This document shows positions 8,607-16,065 of a stretch of 64,000 nucleotides of DNA, piece by piece. The stretch spans positions 1 to 64,000 of the forward strand of contig NZ_LQPJ01000021.1 in the NCBI RefSeq assembly GCF_002101785.1. Direction: 5' to 3'. Each line of letters begins with the position of its first letter. The stretch's first letter is position 1. The position numbers were made by a program, and so were the translations under genes. Under the pieces are notes generated by a model that worked only from the letters and a program-made list of their open reading frames with translations, had not been told where the DNA came from and searched no databases. This DNA is from Mycobacterium palustre (lineage in GTDB: Bacteria > Actinomycetota > Actinomycetes > Mycobacteriales > Mycobacteriaceae).

Positions 8607-9419
8607 GTGAGCACCCCCGCCGAGGCGGTCACCGAAACGCCGCCGCTATCCGCAACGCGCAAGGTTTGGCACCAGCGACGGTGGGCCCTGATCCGGTTTT
8701 CGTCGCCGGTGGTGCTGCTGGCCCTGTGGCAGGCGTTCAGCGCCATCGGCGCGATACCTCAGGACGTGCTGCCGGCGCCGCAGTTGATCTTCGACGCCGG
8801 GCTACAACTGATCCGAAACGGCAAGCTCGCCGAGGCCCTGGAGGTCTCCGGCCTCCGCGTGGCCGAAGGCCTGCTGCTGGGCGGCGTCCTCGGGGTCGTC
8901 GGGGGCGTGGCCGTCGGATTGTCGCGGTGGTTGGAGGCCACCGTCGACCCGCCACTACAGATGGTTCGCGCCCTGCCGCACCTGGGTCTGATTCCGTTGT
9001 TCATCCTGTGGTTCGGTATCGGCGAGCTCCCGAAAGTCCTGCTGGTCGCGCTCGGAGTCAGTTTCCCGCTTTACCTCAACACCTTCTCCGCTATCAGGCA
9101 GGTGGACCCCAAGCTGCTCGAAACCGCTGACGTGCTCGGCTTTTCACTGGGGCAGCGGCTGCGCATAATCATCCTGCCGAGCGCCGCCCCGCAGGTTCTG
9201 GTCGGGCTGCGACAGTCGCTGGCGATCGCGTGGCTGACGCTGATCGTCGCCGAACAAATTAACGCCGACAAAGGCATCGGGTTTCTGATCAACAACGCGC
9301 GGGACTTCCTGCGCATCGACATCATCATTTTCTGCCTGGTCATCTACGCCCTGCTGGGCCTCACCACCGATGCCATCGTCCGAGTCCTTGAACGTCGAGC
9401 CTTGAGGTACCGCACATGA
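8607..9419 (+). CDS. ABC transporter permease, SsuC/TauC type
   Basis: A 270-residue inner-membrane permease with six predicted hydrophobic segments and the EAA-type loop (ETADVLGFSLGQRLRIIILPSAAPQVLVGLRQS, where it couples to the ATPase) of BPD-type importers in the nitrate/sulfonate/taurine family. The GTG at 8607 is the most likely start: the open frame runs further upstream, but the 430 bases before it overlap the DUF35 gene and contain no plausible N-terminus. The stop overlaps the ATPase start as ATGA. Upstream (8360-8606) is a divergent control region with an inverted repeat AGAATGCG/CGCATTCT at 8382 and 8430. Likely imports an aliphatic sulfonate or similar anion; the substrate is not visible. 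Confidence 0.9.
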   Translation: MSTPAEAVTETPPLSATRKVWHQRRWALIRFSSPVVLLALWQAFSAIGAIPQDVLPAPQLIFDAGLQLIRNGKLAEALEVSGLRVAEGLLLGGVLGVVGGVAVGLSRWLEATVDPPLQMVRALPHLGLIPLFILWFGIGELPKVLLVALGVSFPLYLNTFSAIRQVDPKLLETADVLGFSLGQRLRIIILPSAAPQVLVGLRQSLAIAWLTLIVAEQINADKGIGFLINNARDFLRIDIIIFCLVIYALLGLTTDAIVRVLERRALRYRT

Positions 9420-10153
9420 CCGTGACAACGCAGCGGCAGACCACCGTCGTCGGCCGGCTGAGCAACGTCGACAAGTGGTACGACAACCGGCAGGTGCTCC
9501 ACGGCATTTCGCTGGAGATCGGCACTCACGAGATCGTCGCATTGGTCGGTCGCAGTGGCTCCGGCAAATCGACCGTGCTGCGGGTGCTGGCGGGGCTCGC
9601 CCCCGACCATACCGGCAGGCGCGAGGTCGTCGGAGCACCCGCCGTCGCCTTCCAGGAGCCACGCCTGCTGCCGTGGCGCGACGTCCTCACCAACGTTCGG
9701 TACGGCCTCAACCGCACCGCGCTGTCGCACGATGCGGCCCAAAAGCGTTCCGAGCAAGCGCTGGCCGAGATCGGGCTAGCCGAGCACGCCTCGGCCTGGC
9801 CGTTGACCCTGTCGGGTGGCCAGGCACAGCGAGTCTCCCTGGCGCGGGCGCTGGTCGCCGAACCCCGCCTGCTGCTGCTCGACGAGCCGTTCGGGGCGCT
9901 CGATGCGCTCACCCGGCTTTCCATGCGGGCGCTGCTGCTGGATTTGTGGCGCCATCACGGATTCGGCGTGCTGCTGGTGACCCACGATGTCGACGAGGCG
10001 ATCGAGCTGGCCGACCGGGTGCTGATCCTCCAGGACGGCCGCATCGCCGACACCATCGAGATCGAACACCCACGGCCCACGCCGTCTACGCGCACCGCAG
10101 AACACGACCAATACCGGGTCGAACTTCTCGACAAGCTCGGCGTCCGGCTTTGA
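9416..10153 (+). CDS. ABC transporter ATP-binding protein, SsuB/TauB type
   Basis: The 245-residue ATPase powers the importer encoded by the flanking genes. Walker A is GRSGSGKST (45-53), the Q-loop lies in AFQEPRLLPWRD, the signature is LSGGQAQRVSLARAL near residue 131, Walker B is LLLLDEPFGALDA, and the switch histidine sits in VTHDVDEA. The order and the EPRLLPWRD motif are typical of the nitrate/sulfonate/taurine subfamily. It overlaps the permease stop (ATGA) and its own stop overlaps the binding-protein start as TTGA, so all three are coupled. Confidence 0.95.
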   Translation: MTVTTQRQTTVVGRLSNVDKWYDNRQVLHGISLEIGTHEIVALVGRSGSGKSTVLRVLAGLAPDHTGRREVVGAPAVAFQEPRLLPWRDVLTNVRYGLNRTALSHDAAQKRSEQALAEIGLAEHASAWPLTLSGGQAQRVSLARALVAEPRLLLLDEPFGALDALTRLSMRALLLDLWRHHGFGVLLVTHDVDEAIELADRVLILQDGRIADTIEIEHPRPTPSTRTAEHDQYRVELLDKLGVRL

Positions 10154-11166
10154 CGGCATACCGCCGCGTCGCCGCTCGCCTCGCCGCGGTCGTGACGCTT
10201 CTGGTCGCGGCGCCGGCGTGTGCGTCGAAATCCCTGGGACCGCAGCTGATCGGGGTGCCGGCGACGGTGCCGTTGGCGGAGCTGTCCGGGGTAACCCTTC
10301 AGGTCGGCGATCAGAAGGGCGGCACCGAGGCGTTACTGCGCGCCGCCCACGCGCTGGACAATGTGCCCTACAAAATCGTCTTCTCGACGTTTACCTCCGG
10401 ACCGCCCCAAATCGAGGCCTTGACCGCCGGCAAGATCGACTTCGCGATCACCGGGAATACGCCTCCGGTGTTCGGTGCGGCGGCCAACTCCAAGACGCGG
10501 GTGGTGGCGGCCTGGGACGGCGCGGCAGCGGGCGAGCAGATTCTGGTGCGCGCCGGGTCGTCGATCAATTCGGTGCGCGACCTGAAGGGGAAGACGATCC
10601 TGTTAGCCAAGGGCAGCGCCGCGCACGCAAACATCCTCGAGCACCTCGCCGACGCGGGGCTAAAGACCGCGGACGTCAAGCTGGTCTTCCTGCAGCCCGC
10701 CGACGCGCTCTCGGCATTCGCCAGCGGACAGGGCGACGCGTGGGTTATCTGGGAGCCCTACACCGCGCAAGCCCACCTGACGCTCAAGGTCCGCAGCATT
10801 GGGTCCGCCGCCAACGGCTACTGGTTCGGCAGCGCGTCTGTCGAGGCGCTGACGGATCCGAAACGCAATTCCGCGCTCGCCGACCTGTTGGGTCGCTACG
10901 AGAGGGCCGCGCAATGGTCGCGGGACAACCCTTCGGAGTGGGCCGGCAAGTACGCCAAGGCCGTCGGTCTGGACATCAAGATCGCCGAGCTCGCCCAGAG
11001 CCACCTGCAGCGGTTGCCGATACCCCTCGACGACAAGGTGGTGGCCGCCGAGCAGAGACTGGCCAACCTGTTCGCGGCCGCCGACCAGATTCCGGAGGCG
11101 CCCGACTTCGCCAAGTGGGTCGACCGTAGGTTCAACAGTGTGCTCGTCGCGAGCGCGACGACCTGA
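10150..11166 (+). CDS. ABC transporter substrate-binding protein, SsuA type
   Basis: A 338-residue solute-binding protein for the SsuBC-like importer. The N-terminus has a basic stretch, a hydrophobic core (LAAVVTLLVAAPAC) and a cysteine at a lipobox-like position, so it is probably a lipoprotein held on the outer face of the membrane. The mature part has the NMT1/SsuA pattern: LQVGDQKGGTEALLRAAH, QIEALTAGKIDFAITGNTPP, LKGKTILLAKGSAAHA and GQGDAWVIWEPYTAQA. I set the start at a TTG that overlaps the ATPase stop (TTGA); no ATG or GTG lies before the signal sequence. Ligand class, sulfonate or similar, is inferred from family. Confidence 0.88.
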   Translation: MTAYRRVAARLAAVVTLLVAAPACASKSLGPQLIGVPATVPLAELSGVTLQVGDQKGGTEALLRAAHALDNVPYKIVFSTFTSGPPQIEALTAGKIDFAITGNTPPVFGAAANSKTRVVAAWDGAAAGEQILVRAGSSINSVRDLKGKTILLAKGSAAHANILEHLADAGLKTADVKLVFLQPADALSAFASGQGDAWVIWEPYTAQAHLTLKVRSIGSAANGYWFGSASVEALTDPKRNSALADLLGRYERAAQWSRDNPSEWAGKYAKAVGLDIKIAELAQSHLQRLPIPLDDKVVAAEQRLANLFAAADQIPEAPDFAKWVDRRFNSVLVASATT

Positions 11167-11184
11167 CGAACGAAGGAGACGGCG

Positions 11185-11478
11185 ATGCCGGTCACGGTGA
11201 CACTTGAACTGAGGTTGAAGCCGGAGTCGGTGGCCGCGGCGCGCGAGGTCATGGGCCGGGCGCTCAAGGAGACCCGGGCCTTCGACGGCAATCTCGGTAC
11301 CGACGTGCTCGTCGACGAGGACGACGAGGCCCACTGGCTGATCTACGAACTGTGGGAGACGGTCGAACACGACGAGGCCTACCGCAGGTTCCGGGCCGGC
11401 GACGGGAAGATCGTTGATCTTCCTCCGTTGCTGGCGGCGTCGCCTGTCAAGACGCGCTACGTCACCGCCGACATCTAG
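11185..11478 (+). CDS. Antibiotic-biosynthesis-monooxygenase (ABM) fold protein
   Basis: A 97-residue dimeric alpha/beta-barrel protein of the ABM (YgiN-like) fold: VTVTLELRLKPESVAAAREVMGRAL, then the TRAFDGNLGTDVLVDEDDEAHWLIYELWE pattern of strands. Members include cofactorless monooxygenases and haem-degrading or quinol enzymes; the reaction here cannot be read from sequence. It has a GGAG ribosome-binding site and follows the binding protein by 18 bases, so it may be the last gene of the importer operon. Its stop overlaps the stop of the convergent luciferase-like gene. Confidence 0.8.
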   Translation: MPVTVTLELRLKPESVAAAREVMGRALKETRAFDGNLGTDVLVDEDDEAHWLIYELWETVEHDEAYRRFRAGDGKIVDLPPLLAASPVKTRYVTADI

Positions 11479-12464
11479 GCCAGCGCGGGGATCACTTCGC
11501 GTTCGAACAGCTCGATTCCGGAACGGTCGTACGCTGCTTCCGGGAAATAGCAGATCGCGTACTGGCAACCGAGGTCGCGGATCTTGGTCAGCCGCTCGAT
11601 CACCTGTTCCGGTGTGCCCACCGCCGACTCCGGCCCGCTGGTGCCGGCGATCATCGCGTCGGCCGTCGCCTCGGGCAGATACCCGACGAGACGGTCGCGG
11701 ACCCGTTGCAGCCGTTCCTTGACGTCGGCGTCCGACTCGCCCACCACGGCGTTGACGTTGACCGAACGCACGATGGCGTCGAAGTCGGTGCCCACGTCGG
11801 CGCAATGGCCCGCCAACACCTCCGACTTATGGGCGAACGTCTCCGGCGCGGGGGCGAAGTTCGTGTAATGGGCGTATTTCGCGGCGATGCGCAGCGTTAC
11901 CTTCTCGCCCCCGCCGGCGATCCACAGTGGTATTCCGTTGTCTTGCAACGGCTTCGGGGCCACGATCGCGCCGTCGACCTGGTAGTGCTCACCGTTGAAG
12001 GTGACCTTGCCGTCGCGCCAGGCGGCGCGCATGATCTGCACGCCCTCGTCCAGCCGACCCAGCCGCACCTTGGCCGACGGAAAGCCGTAACCGTATGCGC
12101 GCCACTCGTGTTCGTACCAGCCGCCGCCGATACCCATTTGAATCCGGCCGCCTGAGATGATGTCGATGGTCGCCGCCACCTTGGCCAGATACGCCGGGTT
12201 GCGGTAGCTCATCGCCGTGCACATCTGGCCGAGCTTGATCCGCGAGGTGGTCGCCGCGTACGCCGCCATCAGCGACCACGCCTCGTGGGTCGCTTCACCG
12301 GACGGCACCGGGACGGTGTGGAAATGGTCGTAGACCCATAGGGAATCCCAGGCCCCGCCGTCGGCGTACGCGGCGAGGTCCCGCATCACCGCCCAGTGTT
12401 GCTTCGGTTCGATGCCTACCAGGTCCATCCGCCAGCCCTGCGGAATAAACAAGCCAAAGCGCAT
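11475..12464 (-). CDS. LLM-class F420-dependent oxidoreductase
   Basis: A 329-residue luciferase-like monooxygenase-fold (TIM barrel) enzyme, of the F420-using type common in mycobacteria. Seen are MRFGLFIPQGWRMDLVGIEP at the start, the DSLWVYDHFHTVP strand, the SRIKLGQMCTAMSYRNPAYLAKVAATIDIISGGRIQMGIGGGWYEHEW core and a C-terminal GTPEQVIERLTKIRDLGCQYAICYFPEAAYD. The ATG at 12464 gives the family start; a longer open frame upstream is only the antisense of the kinase-like gene. It follows that gene by 11 bases on the same strand. Substrate unknown. Confidence 0.9.
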   Translation of the reverse strand: MRFGLFIPQGWRMDLVGIEPKQHWAVMRDLAAYADGGAWDSLWVYDHFHTVPVPSGEATHEAWSLMAAYAATTSRIKLGQMCTAMSYRNPAYLAKVAATIDIISGGRIQMGIGGGWYEHEWRAYGYGFPSAKVRLGRLDEGVQIMRAAWRDGKVTFNGEHYQVDGAIVAPKPLQDNGIPLWIAGGGEKVTLRIAAKYAHYTNFAPAPETFAHKSEVLAGHCADVGTDFDAIVRSVNVNAVVGESDADVKERLQRVRDRLVGYLPEATADAMIAGTSGPESAVGTPEQVIERLTKIRDLGCQYAICYFPEAAYDRSGIELFEREVIPALA

Positions 12465-12475
12465 GAACCAGGACT

Positions 12476-12985
12476 CTAGCTCCCGAGAAAACGCCGCACC
12501 TGATGCGGGTTGTGCAAGAGATGCACGGTCGCACCGCGTGCGTGAGTCGCGATGGCCCGCTCGATCGCGGGCAAGCTGTCGCGGCGGTAACGAGCAACCC
12601 AACTCCAGAATTCGCCGGTTTCTCGCGACCGGCGCACTGCCCGCCACGCGCAGCGCCACAACGGGAAATCCAGCACGACGATCGTGTCGGCCGCGCGCAA
12701 CCGCAGAGCCAGGCCAGTGTCGTACGGACCGAGGTCGCCGTCGATGATCCAGCACCCACGCGCCACCAGCCGGCGCTGGATCTCCGACCAGTCCGACTCG
12801 GGTGCCGGCCGCAGGCCCGACTGCCAGAAGAGCGTGTCCAACTCGACAACCGGAAGGCCAAGCTTCCGCGAAAGCGCCCGCGCCAGAGCCGATTTCCCGG
12901 CGGCGCCGCGGCCGAGGATGACGACGCGTTGCGTGCTGACCTCCGGCGCTTCACAGCGGATCGATAGCCACGGCTCAGCCGCAGG
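12476..12985 (-). CDS. P-loop kinase-like protein with no canonical start codon
   Basis: The minus-strand frame from 12985 encodes PWLSIRCEAPEVSTQRVVIL, then GRGAAGKSALARAL, a Walker A motif, then LPVVELDTLFWQSGLRP, the WIIDGDLGPYDTGLALRL lid region and a C-terminal DFPLWRCAWRAVRRSRE. This is the adenylate-kinase-like topology of the small mycobacterial topology-modulation-type P-loop proteins. The frame begins after a TAG at 12986-12988, and from there to the Walker A motif there is no ATG, GTG or TTG. The first canonical start, TTG at 12841, would remove the P-loop. Either a near-cognate codon is used or the start has been lost. It abuts the luciferase-like gene. Confidence 0.55.
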   Translation of the reverse strand, partial: PAAEPWLSIRCEAPEVSTQRVVILGRGAAGKSALARALSRKLGLPVVELDTLFWQSGLRPAPESDWSEIQRRLVARGCWIIDGDLGPYDTGLALRLRAADTIVVLDFPLWRCAWRAVRRSRETGEFWSWVARYRRDSLPAIERAIATHARGATVHLLHNPHQVRRFLGS

Positions 12986-13012
12986 CTAAATCCGGGCGAT
13001 ATTCCTTGATGC

Positions 13013-13270
13013 ATGACAAGTAGGCGCGTTATCTCCGCCGTGCAACTGATTTTCGCCGGGGTCGCCACCGTCGCCACGTTGGCGCTCTGCAACGTCGCGC
13101 AAGCCGGTGCGGCCCCGACTGCGATCGTGTCGGCCCCCTCGGCCACGGCGGGCGGCTTCGCCGCCGACGACCCCGGCAACTCCGTCAACGACAACGGTCA
13201 GACTTCAGGCGACATCTTCGCCCAGAACGCCCAGGACCAGAGCACCGCGAGCGGGGCGGGAACGTCGTAA
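13013..13270 (+). CDS. Small secreted protein of unknown function
   Basis: An 85-residue protein with a clear signal peptide: basic MTSRR, hydrophobic core IFAGVATVATLALCNVA, and a likely cleavage after QAGA or GAAP. The mature part is short, polar and low in complexity (DDPGNSVNDNGQTSGDIFAQNAQDQSTASG). I do not recognise the family. It lies only 27 bases from the divergent kinase-like frame and ends 7 bases before the convergent TetR gene. Start ATG chosen because the signal sequence begins there. Confidence 0.65.
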   Translation: MTSRRVISAVQLIFAGVATVATLALCNVAQAGAAPTAIVSAPSATAGGFAADDPGNSVNDNGQTSGDIFAQNAQDQSTASGAGTS

Positions 13271-13277
13271 CCCTTCT

Positions 13278-13814
13278 TCAGATCCCCAGCGCGTCGAGCG
13301 CGGCCTGCACCGACGTGGCGCGCAACGCGTCGTAATCGGTGTCGGGGAACTGCAGGCAGCAGTCCTGCAGCCCGCCGAACGCGAGGACCGCGCGGGTGGA
13401 CTGCTCGAGGGTGGGCCGCGGGCCGAAAACGAGCTTTCCGAGCCGGCCACGCCACGCCAGCACCTTGTCGATCAATCCCAGGTCGGCCAGCATCGCAATT
13501 TCGGCCAGTACCAGCATCATGTCGTGACGGTGCCGGTAGTGAAAATCGAAATAGCCCTCGAGCAATTCGCGCGCATTAACACCGGCGCGGCCTTCCTGGT
13601 CCTCGACGAACTGCTCACCTTCGTCGATCAGCGGCACCAGGATGCTGCGGACCAGTTCCTCCCGCGAGGCGAAGTGGTAGTACAGCGCGGGTTTGGTGAT
13701 CCCGAGTTTGTCCGCGATGTCCTGCAGGCTGGTGCGCTGCACGCCCTGTTGCAAAAAGAGCTCCCGAGCGACCTCTTGGATGCGCTGCCGGGTGTCCGAC
13801 CGGGAACCACTCAC
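13278..13814 (-). CDS. TetR-family regulator, divergent from the FAD monooxygenase
   Basis: A 178-residue TetR-type repressor. The N-terminal helix-turn-helix is clear (RIQEVARELFLQQGVQRTSLQDIADKLGITKPALYYHFASREELV, residues 10-55). The ligand-binding half is unrelated to known ones by eye. It is divergent from a flavin monooxygenase; the 81 bases between the two starts hold a large symmetric palindrome (13831-13877) that is the probable operator. I infer that it represses both genes until a substrate of the monooxygenase binds. Confidence 0.9.
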   Translation of the reverse strand: MSGSRSDTRQRIQEVARELFLQQGVQRTSLQDIADKLGITKPALYYHFASREELVRSILVPLIDEGEQFVEDQEGRAGVNARELLEGYFDFHYRHRHDMMLVLAEIAMLADLGLIDKVLAWRGRLGKLVFGPRPTLEQSTRAVLAFGGLQDCCLQFPDTDYDALRATSVQAALDALGI

Positions 13815-13830
13815 CCCCCGAGCTTAACTG

Positions 13831-13877
13831 ACTTAACGATAGGTAAGCGGGCATGTTACGCTTACCGAACGTTAAGT
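13831..13877. promoter_or_regulatory. Nested 47-bp palindromic operator
   Basis: Two inverted repeats share the same centre at 13854: ACTTAACG (13831-13838) with CGTTAAGT (13870-13877), and GGTAAGCG (13842-13849) with CGCTTACC (13859-13866). The perfect nesting and position between a TetR gene and a divergent monooxygenase make a TetR operator, possibly for two dimers, the best reading. Confidence 0.75.
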
Positions 13878-13895
13878 AAGCGAGAGGAGGCCGTC

Positions 13896-15098
13896 ATGCG
13901 AATCCTGGTCTCGGGCGCCAGCATCGCCGGGCCGGTGCTGGCGTACTGGCTGACGCGCCACGGCTTCGACGTCACCGTCGTCGAGCGTGCGCCGACGCTG
14001 CGCAAGACCGGCGGTCACGCCGTCGACCTGTTCCGTCCGGCCATGGAGATCTCGGAGAAGATGGGCGTGTTGCCTCGCATCGAGGCGCTCGCCACCGGAA
14101 CCGATCGCATGACCGTGCATCGGGAGGGCCGGCCGCGGGCCACCGAGGTCGACCTCACCAAGCTGGTGGGTGTCGCCTCGGACCGCCACGTGGAGATCAT
14201 GCGCGACGACCTCAGCGGAATCTACTACGACGCCACCCGCGACGACGTCGACTACCTTTTCGGCGACTCCATCACGGCGATCGAGCACGACGGCGAGGTG
14301 ACGTTCGAGCGCTCCCCCACCCGCCGGTTCGACGTCATCGTCGGCGCCGACGGGCTGCACTCCAACGTCCGGCGCCTGACGTTCGGCGCTGAGGACAGCC
14401 TGACCCGGTTCCTCGGCGGCTACCTGGCGGTGGTGTCCGCCCCCAAGTCCCTAGCCACGCCCAACGAGATGGTCGGCCACGTCGGGGTCGGACGGCTCGC
14501 GGCGATCTACACCGCGGAGCATCTGGACGACGCCCGGATGGTGTTCATGTTCCGCAGCAAATCCGAACTCGACTACGATTACCGAGATTCGTTGCGGCAG
14601 AAGCAGTTACTGCGCGACGCGTATGCGGACATGCATCCCCGGGTGGACCGCTGGCTGGAGGAAATCGACGGGACGCCGGCGTTCTACTTCGATGCGATCA
14701 GTCAACTGAGCATGAACATCTGGTCACGGCGGCGGGTCACCCTCGTAGGTGACGCCGGCTACTGCCCCGGTCCCGCGGTCGGCGGCAGCACCAGCCTCGC
14801 CGTCCTCGGCGCCTACGTGCTGGCCGGCGAGCTGGCCCGCGCGGACGGCGATCACCTGCGCGCGTTCGCCGCCTACGAACTGCAGATGCGCGAGCCCGTG
14901 CACCTCAGCCGGGCCTTTGCGCGCGCGGCCGCCCGCACCGTCATCCCCGGTTCCCGAGCCGGAGTCTGGGCGCTGACCCGCGGGCTGCAGCTAGTCTCGT
15001 TGATGCCGGGCTCGCTCTCCCGGTCGCTGGCGAGGCTCAACACCAAGGGCGTGCGCATGTACGACTCGATGCCGGTGCCCGACTACAGCGAGGTGTGA
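13896..15098 (+). CDS. FAD-dependent monooxygenase (PHBH/TetX fold)
   Basis: A 400-residue flavoprotein aromatic-hydroxylase-type monooxygenase. It starts with a dinucleotide-binding fold (RILVSGASIAGPVLAYWLTRHGFDVTVVERAP). The middle DxxVGADGLHSNVRR (near residue 145) is the second FAD/NADPH-binding motif, and VTLVGDAGYCPGPAVGGSTSLAVLGAYVLAGEL (from residue 280) is the third FAD motif. The ATG at 13896 has a GAGGAGG ribosome-binding site. Expression is probably controlled by the divergent TetR through the palindrome just upstream. A luciferase-like oxidoreductase gene follows 21 bases downstream. TetX-like drug modification or xenobiotic hydroxylation are possible; the substrate is not known. 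Confidence 0.93.
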   Translation: MRILVSGASIAGPVLAYWLTRHGFDVTVVERAPTLRKTGGHAVDLFRPAMEISEKMGVLPRIEALATGTDRMTVHREGRPRATEVDLTKLVGVASDRHVEIMRDDLSGIYYDATRDDVDYLFGDSITAIEHDGEVTFERSPTRRFDVIVGADGLHSNVRRLTFGAEDSLTRFLGGYLAVVSAPKSLATPNEMVGHVGVGRLAAIYTAEHLDDARMVFMFRSKSELDYDYRDSLRQKQLLRDAYADMHPRVDRWLEEIDGTPAFYFDAISQLSMNIWSRRRVTLVGDAGYCPGPAVGGSTSLAVLGAYVLAGELARADGDHLRAFAAYELQMREPVHLSRAFARAAARTVIPGSRAGVWALTRGLQLVSLMPGSLSRSLARLNTKGVRMYDSMPVPDYSEV

Positions 15099-15119
15099 CA
15101 CAGAAGGAAGGAATCGCCG

Positions 15120-15977
15120 ATGGACCTGGCCGGTGTCGGGATATGGAGCAGTCAACTGCGCTACGGCGATCCGTCCGAATCAGCTGACGCGGCAGCGGAA
15201 TTGGACGACCTGGGATTCACCGCGCTGTGGATTCCCGACGTGGGCGGGCCGGTGTTCGACGCGGTGGGCCGCCTGCTTGGCGCGACCAAGCGGACCGTGA
15301 TCGCGACGGGGATCCTCAACCTGTGGATGCACACGCCCGGCGACGTCGCCGCGTCGTATGACGCCCTGACGGCCGAGCACCGCGACCGCTTCCTGCTGGG
15401 CATCGGGGTCAGCCACGCGCCGCTGATCGACGCCGGCCAGCCCGGGCGGTATCGCAAGCCGCTGGCGGCGACGGCGTCATTCCTGGACGGGTTGGACGCC
15501 GCGCCGCAACCGGTGCCCGCCGAGGCGCGGGTGCTCGCCGCGCTCGGCCCGAAGATGCTGGCCCTGTCGGCGAGCCGCGCCCGCGGCGCCCACCCCTACC
15601 TCGTCACCCCCGACCACACCGCTTCCGCCCGTGCGACTTTGGGCGAGGGCCCGCTGCTGTTGCCCGAGCAGACCGTGATCCTCACCGACAGCGCCGACGA
15701 GGCCCGCAGCATCGGAACCGATTGGCTCCGGGCGTATCTGGCGCTGCCCAACTACGCTAACAACCTGCTGCGCAGCGGGTTCTCCGAGGACGACCTGGCG
15801 CAGGTGAACGACCGGCTCTTCAACGCGATCATCGCCTGGGGCGACGAGGCCGCCGTCATGCGCAGGGTCGACGAGCATCGCGCGGCCGGCGCCGACCACG
15901 TCTGCGTCCAAGTGCTGACGGCCGACCCGAGAGAATTCCCGCGCGAGCAGTGGCGCCGCCTCGCCGCCGCCTGCTGA
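15120..15977 (+). CDS. LLM-class F420-type oxidoreductase (TIGR03620-like)
   Basis: A 285-residue luciferase-like enzyme. It starts LAGVGIWSSQLRYGDPSESADAAAELDDLGFTALWIPD, typical of a family of mycobacterial F420-linked oxidoreductases. RFLLGIGVSHAPLID and RVLAALGPKMLALSASRARGAHPYLVTPDHT are further core strands. It has an AAGGAAGG ribosome-binding site and follows the flavin monooxygenase by 21 bases, so they probably form a TetR-controlled operon. Cofactor F420 is inferred from family, not seen. Confidence 0.9.
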   Translation: MDLAGVGIWSSQLRYGDPSESADAAAELDDLGFTALWIPDVGGPVFDAVGRLLGATKRTVIATGILNLWMHTPGDVAASYDALTAEHRDRFLLGIGVSHAPLIDAGQPGRYRKPLAATASFLDGLDAAPQPVPAEARVLAALGPKMLALSASRARGAHPYLVTPDHTASARATLGEGPLLLPEQTVILTDSADEARSIGTDWLRAYLALPNYANNLLRSGFSEDDLAQVNDRLFNAIIAWGDEAAVMRRVDEHRAAGADHVCVQVLTADPREFPREQWRRLAAAC

Positions 15978-16001
15978 TCACCTCTGATCACCGCCGCGAA
16001 A

Positions 16002-16047
16002 CATAACTGCTAGCGACGACACGCCGTGACGAGTCGCATACGTTATG
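16002..16047. terminator. Long imperfect inverted repeat between convergent genes
   Basis: CATAAC (16002-16007) pairs with GTTATG (16042-16047), GCGAC (16013-16017) with GTCGC (16033-16037), and CACG (16020-16023) with CGTG (16025-16028), all centred near 16025. The stem-loop lies between the convergent oxidoreductase and fadB ends and may terminate both transcripts; there is no U-tract. Confidence 0.4.
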
Positions 16048-16065
16048 CCCCGCGACGCGACGCGG

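Noticed and set aside
12295..13194. 299-codon minus-strand open frame over the kinase-like gene and secreted protein
   Set aside because: It is another frame of the same DNA; the recognisable P-loop frame at 12476-12985 and the luciferase-like gene explain the conservation.
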